NCBI GenBank assembly: GCA_035545735.1 | Contig: DASZXS010000083.1 | Span: 1 to 64,000 of the forward strand | Length of the DNA stretch: 64,000 nt | Direction of reading: 5' to 3' | Source of the DNA: JAJYKC01 sp035545735 | GTDB lineage: Bacteria; Acidobacteriota; Terriglobia; Bryobacterales; Bryobacteraceae | In this document: piece after piece, positions 60,045 through 64,000 of the stretch | Position numbering within the stretch: position 1 is the stretch's first letter | Layout of the letters: each line of letters opens with the position of its first letter | Translations under genes and position numbers: made by a program | The notes under the pieces: model-generated | Databases searched by the model: none | The model's input: the letters and a program-made list of their open reading frames with translations, nothing else | Told to the model about the DNA's origin: nothing

Positions 60045-62383
60045 AGAAATGGATTCCCGCTGTCTGCGCGGTGCTGGCCGTGTGCCTGCCGCTTGCTGCC
60101 CAGGAAGTTCCCGCTTTTGCCTCCGCCGCCGACCAAGCCATTCAGGAAGCCGTTGCCAATGAATCGATCCCCGGCGCAGTGCTGCTGGTAGGCCACGGCG
60201 GCAAGGTCGTCTATCACAAGGCGTACGGCTCGCGGGCACTGGTTCCGGCACGAGAAAAAATGACCGAAGACACGATCTTCGATCTCGCCTCCCTGACGAA
60301 AGTGGTCGCTACCACTCCGTCCATCATGAAGCTCTTCGAGCAGGGCAAGATCCGCATGGACGACCGCGTCACGGACTACCTCCCCACGTTCCAGGGCGGC
60401 CGCACCAACATCACCGTGCGAGACCTTCTCACGCATTTTTCCGGATTGAGGCCGGACCTCGATCTGAAGCCCGAATGGAGCGGCTATGACACCGGCATAA
60501 AGAAGGCTCTCGCCGACCCTCCCGCGGGCCCTCCCGGCGTAAAGTTCGTGTACAGCGATATCAATTTCATCCTGCTGGGTGAGATTGTGCACCGGCTTTC
60601 GGGCGAGCCGCTCGACCAATTCGCGAAAGAGCAAATTTTTGAACCGCTCGGAATGAAGGACACCGGTTTCCGCCCCGCCCCCTCGCTCCGCCCGAGAATT
60701 GCTCCCACCGAAATCGACCCTCACACTGGCAAGCCTCTGCGCGGCGTAGTCCACGACCCTACCAGCCGCTTCATGGGCGGCGTGGCCGGGCATGCCGGCC
60801 TCTTTTCCACCGCAAGCGACCTGGCCCTCTATGCGCAGATGATGCTCGATCAGGGCCGCGCCGCCGGCCGGCAACTCTTCAGCCCGGTGGCTGTCCAGAA
60901 GTTCACTTCTCCCGAAACGCCTCCCGGACAGCCGATCCTGCGCGGTTTCGGATGGGATATCGATTCGCCTTTTTCGAGCAACCGCGGCGAACTGTTCCCC
61001 ATTGGTAGTTTTGGCCATACGGGATTCACCGGAACCGATATTTGGATCGATCCCTCCAGCCAGACCTACGTCATACTGCTCACCAATGCGGTACATCCTC
61101 GCGGCGGCAAGTCCATCCGCTCCATGCGTGCGCGCGTGGCCACTCTGGTAGCCGCCGCCTACGGTAGCGCCATACCCGGCATTGAACTCACCGGCTATGA
61201 TGATTTCTCCACCTCGGAGCGCCGCACCGTCGCCCGCAACACCGAAGTGTGGAACGGCCTGGACGTGCTGGCGCGCGATCAATTCGCACCGCTCAAAGGG
61301 CGCCATATCGGCTTGATCACCAATCACACCGGGTTGAGCCGCGACGGTAAGCGCAACATTGATCTTATGCGCGCGGCCGGCATCGATATCACCGCGATCT
61401 TTTCTCCTGAGCATGGTTTAGCCGGCACGGAAGACCGCGAAGACATCGGCAACGGGCGGGATACCGCCACCGGCATTCCGGTTTTCAGCCTGTATGACGG
61501 GAAGGACCGGCGTCCCACCGGCGCGATGCTCAAGGGAGTCGATACCCTCGTCTTCGACATCCAGGACGTTGGAGCGCGGTTCTATACCTACTCCTGCACC
61601 ATGATTTATTCTCTACGCGAGGCGGCCCGCCGCAAGATTCCCTTTTACGTGCTGGACCGCCCCAACCCGATTACGGGAGTGCACGTCGAGGGGCCGGTGC
61701 TGGCTTCCAGTCTGGAGTCTTTTGTCGGCTGCGCGGCGATTCCCGTGCGCCACGGCATGACCCTCGGAGAGCTTGCGCGCATGGTGAACGGGGAAGATCA
61801 CCTGGGCGCGGATTTGCACGTCATCGCCGCCGAGGGCTGGCATCGCGGGGATTGGTTCGATTCCACGGGACTCACCTGGGTCGACCCGTCGCCGAACATG
61901 CTGAGCTTGAACGCCGCGCTCCTGTACCCGGGAATCGCCCTCCTCGAGGCCTCGGCCAACTACTCGGTAGGCCGGGGAACGGGCGCTCCTTTCGAGCAGG
62001 TCGGGGCTACCTGGATTCGCGGCGCCGAACTCGCAAAATTCCTCAATTCCCGCTATATCACCGGAATTCGCGTCTATCCGACGCGCTTCCAGCCTACGGC
62101 GTCGAAGGGGAAGGGGGAATGGATGAACGGCGTGCGGTTCGTAATCACGGACCGGGATAATTTCGATAGCGTCGGGTTTGGCCTGGAACTGGCCTATGCG
62201 TTGGAACAGCTCTATCCCGGCAAGATCGATTGGAAGGCAAACGAGCGCCTGATCGGAAGCGATCAGGTGATCGCCGAGCTGAAGGCAGGATCGACGCCGT
62301 CCACGATTATGCAGAAATACCGCGAGCGTCTGGACGAATTCGTCAATACCCGCGCGAAATATCTTCTTTATCCGGGCCGCTAA
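60041..62383 (+). CDS. Serine hydrolase (AmiE/beta-lactamase-like) fused to NamZ-like (DUF1343) exo-muramidase
   Basis: A 780-residue exported protein with a signal peptide (WIPAVCAVLAVCLPLAAQEV). Residues about 25-385 are a class C beta-lactamase-like domain: SxxK in DLASLTKVVATT, YxN-like YSDINFILLG and HTG in GHTGFTGTD. Residues about 395-780 are a DUF1343/NamZ domain: GRHIGLITNHTGLSRDGKRN, FSPEHGLAGTEDRED, TLVFDIQDVGARFYTY, FYVLDRPNPITGVHVEGP and YPTRFQPTASK. NamZ enzymes (GH171) release MurNAc from cell-wall chains. In Bacillus these two activities are separate genes, so this is a natural fusion for cell-wall recycling. Confidence 0.88.
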   Translation: MKKWIPAVCAVLAVCLPLAAQEVPAFASAADQAIQEAVANESIPGAVLLVGHGGKVVYHKAYGSRALVPAREKMTEDTIFDLASLTKVVATTPSIMKLFEQGKIRMDDRVTDYLPTFQGGRTNITVRDLLTHFSGLRPDLDLKPEWSGYDTGIKKALADPPAGPPGVKFVYSDINFILLGEIVHRLSGEPLDQFAKEQIFEPLGMKDTGFRPAPSLRPRIAPTEIDPHTGKPLRGVVHDPTSRFMGGVAGHAGLFSTASDLALYAQMMLDQGRAAGRQLFSPVAVQKFTSPETPPGQPILRGFGWDIDSPFSSNRGELFPIGSFGHTGFTGTDIWIDPSSQTYVILLTNAVHPRGGKSIRSMRARVATLVAAAYGSAIPGIELTGYDDFSTSERRTVARNTEVWNGLDVLARDQFAPLKGRHIGLITNHTGLSRDGKRNIDLMRAAGIDITAIFSPEHGLAGTEDREDIGNGRDTATGIPVFSLYDGKDRRPTGAMLKGVDTLVFDIQDVGARFYTYSCTMIYSLREAARRKIPFYVLDRPNPITGVHVEGPVLASSLESFVGCAAIPVRHGMTLGELARMVNGEDHLGADLHVIAAEGWHRGDWFDSTGLTWVDPSPNMLSLNAALLYPGIALLEASANYSVGRGTGAPFEQVGATWIRGAELAKFLNSRYITGIRVYPTRFQPTASKGKGEWMNGVRFVITDRDNFDSVGFGLELAYALEQLYPGKIDWKANERLIGSDQVIAELKAGSTPSTIMQKYRERLDEFVNTRAKYLLYPGR

Positions 62384-62386
62384 TAG

Positions 62387-62423
62387 GGCGGGAGGCGGAG
62401 CTGGTCTGCGCGCCTGTCCCGCC
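62387..62423. terminator. GC-rich hairpin after the NamZ fusion gene
   Basis: GGCGGG (62387-62392) pairs with CCCGCC (62418-62423), with an inner GGCG/CGCC pair and a loop. It lies just after the stop at 62383 and before the convergent small gene. No T-tract. Confidence 0.5.
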
Positions 62424-62432
62424 AGCGAGATT

Positions 62433-62657
62433 TCAAGCGACCGCCGCCCGGGTTGGGACTGCCAGCGCTTTGGAATCGGACTTTGCCTTGTTCTTGCTGC
62501 CGGGCGGGCGCCCGCGCCGCTTCACCTCGGACATCCATGAAGGAGGACGGCCCCGCCTTTTCCCGCGGCCCCTCGCCAACCTCTCCAAGCTTAAAATAGC
62601 TTCCTCTATTTGCTCTCTTTCCTGTCGCAAATCGGCAAGCATCTTTGATACGTCCAT
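62433..62657 (-). CDS. Small AT-hook-like DNA-binding protein
   Basis: A 74-residue basic protein: an N-terminal helix (MLADLRQEREQIEEAILSLE), then two AT-hook-like motifs KRRGRPPSW and RRGRPPGSKNK. Such short proteins recur in Acidobacteria and are probably nucleoid-associated. It starts at ATG 62657. Upstream on the minus strand lies a palindrome (62785-62802). Confidence 0.75.
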   Translation of the reverse strand: MDVSKMLADLRQEREQIEEAILSLERLARGRGKRRGRPPSWMSEVKRRGRPPGSKNKAKSDSKALAVPTRAAVA

Positions 62658-62839
62658 GAATTTTTTAACCTTCCCCAGTCGTTTGTGAATAACATCGAGC
62701 GTTCGGAAACTAGAACACGCGCCATCACTAACTCGACGTATACCACGTCTTTGTACTCCATTTTTTGGGGAATATCAAGTATCCTGTTCGGGATTCCGAA
62801 CAAGGTCCCATCGGTAAGGGTACTTTTTGCAGGCCAGTA
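62658..62839. promoter_or_regulatory. Lower-GC intergenic region with palindrome TGTTCGG-GATT-CCGAACA
   Basis: About 180 bases between the AT-hook gene and the APC gene stop. It is clearly more AT-rich than its neighbours and holds the 7-bp inverted repeat TGTTCGG/CCGAACA at 62785-62802. It could be the operator region of the AT-hook gene, or the terminator of the APC gene, since both lie on the minus strand. Confidence 0.45.
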
Positions 62840-64000
62840 CTAAGTGACTCTCGGCGGTTTTTCGGACCGCGCCGCTCGTCTCCAGTACACAAATAGCGGG
62901 AGCCCGGACGCGATAATTATCAAGCCAAACAGGCTTTCGCGCGGGGATTTCAATAATGTAGAAAGAATTAAACCTGCCAGGGCGGCGATAAACGCAATCG
63001 GCAAATAGGGGAAGCCCGGCACGCGGTACGGTCTAGGTATATCGGGACGCTTCATCCGGAGAACGATGACCGAGGAAGCCGCCAGCGCGTAGAAGATGGC
63101 GCTCGCAAAAATGACGTAAGTGAAAAGCTGATCGTACTTGCCGCTCAAAACCAAAACAGACGACCAGCCTCCGAGCAGGATAATCGATGCCCCCGGCGTC
63201 CCCCACCGCGGATGCACGTTCCCGATGGCCCGGAAGAACTGCCCATCGAGGGCCATGGCGTACGGAACGCGCGAACCGGAGAGGATGGAACCGTTGAGCG
63301 CGGCGAAAATGGAAATCATTGCGGCAATACTGACCACATTGGCGCCCCAATTTCCCAGGATATGGCGGGTCATTTCGCTCGCCACCCGGTCGGTGGAGGC
63401 TACCGTGGCCGCCGGCAGCACAAAAAAGTACGCGCAGTTCATCAGCACGTAAATGACGACCACGGCGAAGGTTCCCAGGATGAGCGCCCGGGGCAGATTG
63501 CGCTGGGGCTGGCTGATTTCCGACGAGACCATGCTGAGGTTATTCCAGCCGTCGTAGGCCCACAGAGCCGCGACCAAGGCCCCAAAAAAGCCGGCAATGC
63601 CGCCGGGAGCGGCGGCGCTCGTGTGGAAATTCGCCGCGACTCCCTGCCCTCCGAAAAGCCCGGCGACGATAATAGCCACAATCAGCGCCACCTTGACGAT
63701 CGTCACGCCGATCTGAATGCCGGCTCCCAGCTTGGCGCCTAAATAATTGATTGCCGAAAGGATAACAATAACGCCCAGCGCCATAAACTGGCCATAGCGA
63801 ATTTCCAGCGGGCCGCCGTGCTCCCCGAGCGGCAGTGGGATCACCGCCCAGACGCTTTCGAGCGCCGGATTGAAATTCGCCAGATAAAGAAAAAAACCCG
63901 TAGCCAGCGTGGCGATAGAACCGGCTTTCCCGACCCACAACTGCATCCATCCGTAAAGGTAGGCCATGAGCGGGCCATACGCCTCGCGCAGGAACACATA
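62840..64000 (-). CDS. APC family amino acid permease, N-terminus cut by window edge
   Basis: A frame of 386 codons open to the right edge. YVFLREAYGPLMAYLYGWMQ is the family segment that normally follows the first two helices, so about 70 residues are missing. Other features: about ten further helices, AALWAYDGWNNLSMVSSEIS, PQRNLPRALILGTFAVVV and a C-terminus RLKRPDIPRP-like RMKRPDIPRPYRVPGFPYLP. It is an amino-acid/polyamine permease of LAT type. Substrate unknown. Confidence 0.9.
   Translation of the reverse strand, partial: YVFLREAYGPLMAYLYGWMQLWVGKAGSIATLATGFFLYLANFNPALESVWAVIPLPLGEHGGPLEIRYGQFMALGVIVILSAINYLGAKLGAGIQIGVTIVKVALIVAIIVAGLFGGQGVAANFHTSAAAPGGIAGFFGALVAALWAYDGWNNLSMVSSEISQPQRNLPRALILGTFAVVVIYVLMNCAYFFVLPAATVASTDRVASEMTRHILGNWGANVVSIAAMISIFAALNGSILSGSRVPYAMALDGQFFRAIGNVHPRWGTPGASIILLGGWSSVLVLSGKYDQLFTYVIFASAIFYALAASSVIVLRMKRPDIPRPYRVPGFPYLPIAFIAALAGLILSTLLKSPRESLFGLIIIASGLPLFVYWRRAARSEKPPRVT

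Noticed and set aside
1..64000. CRISPR array, insertion sequence or transposase
   Set aside because: No regularly spaced repeats and no transposase or integrase protein were seen in either strand.

Overview
The window looks like a chromosomal segment of a GC-rich soil Acidobacterium, most likely of the Solibacter/Bryobacter type. This is inferred from gene families that are hallmarks of that group: a PadR regulator paired with a duplicated orphan FtsX/MacB permease, an M56 peptidase fused to a TIGR03435-type domain, an Oar-like TonB-dependent receptor with a carboxypeptidase-like plug, and a VWFA-related secreted protein. No ribosomal RNA is present, so the placement is inference.

Layout. 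1-4.7 kb: an unrecognised gene cut by the left edge, then padR plus an orphan permease and a methyltransferase. 4.7-12.9 kb (all minus strand): two MacB-like permeases, a YheT-type hydrolase, a GAF-ANTAR regulator, an M24 peptidase, a sodium:solute symporter and a Wzt-like ABC ATPase. 12.9-29.7 kb (all minus strand): a compact, apparently intact tailed-phage virion module: small and large terminase, portal, scaffold, coat, connectors, tail tube, tail chaperones with a -1 frameshift site, a very short tape measure, two distal-tail proteins, a giant tail-tip protein and a fibre/TIM-barrel-like protein. There is no integrase, repressor, replication or lysis gene. 29.9-36.2 kb (mostly plus): bactofilin, two small minus-strand genes, NfeD-type protease, slipin, SPOR protein, lipoyl synthase (lipA) and apolipoprotein N-acyltransferase (lnt). 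36.2-38.0 kb: a small accessory segment between a degenerate copy of a tRNA 3' end and the real tRNA-Arg(TCT), followed by a broken uvrA tail. 38.0-42.4 kb (minus): SRPBCC protein, AtuA-type pair, acyl-CoA carboxyltransferase, cytochrome P460. 42.5-48.8 kb (plus): AI-2E family permease, citrate synthase, seryl-tRNA synthetase, GH38 alpha-mannosidase. 48.8-50.6 kb (minus): metW and metX. 50.6-64 kb: a TIR-like protein, a BlaI/M56 operon with a visible operator, TonB receptor, VWFA protein, pterin dehydratase, a serine hydrolase fused to a NamZ-like muramidase, an AT-hook-like small protein and an APC permease cut by the right edge.

The most interesting system is the 17-kb virion module. It has a complete packaging motor and a complete short-tail assembly line, with the tail chaperone frameshift preserved, but no genes for autonomous phage life. 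It sits between ordinary cellular genes. This is the content expected of a gene transfer agent or other domesticated particle, although a stripped prophage cannot be excluded from sequence alone.
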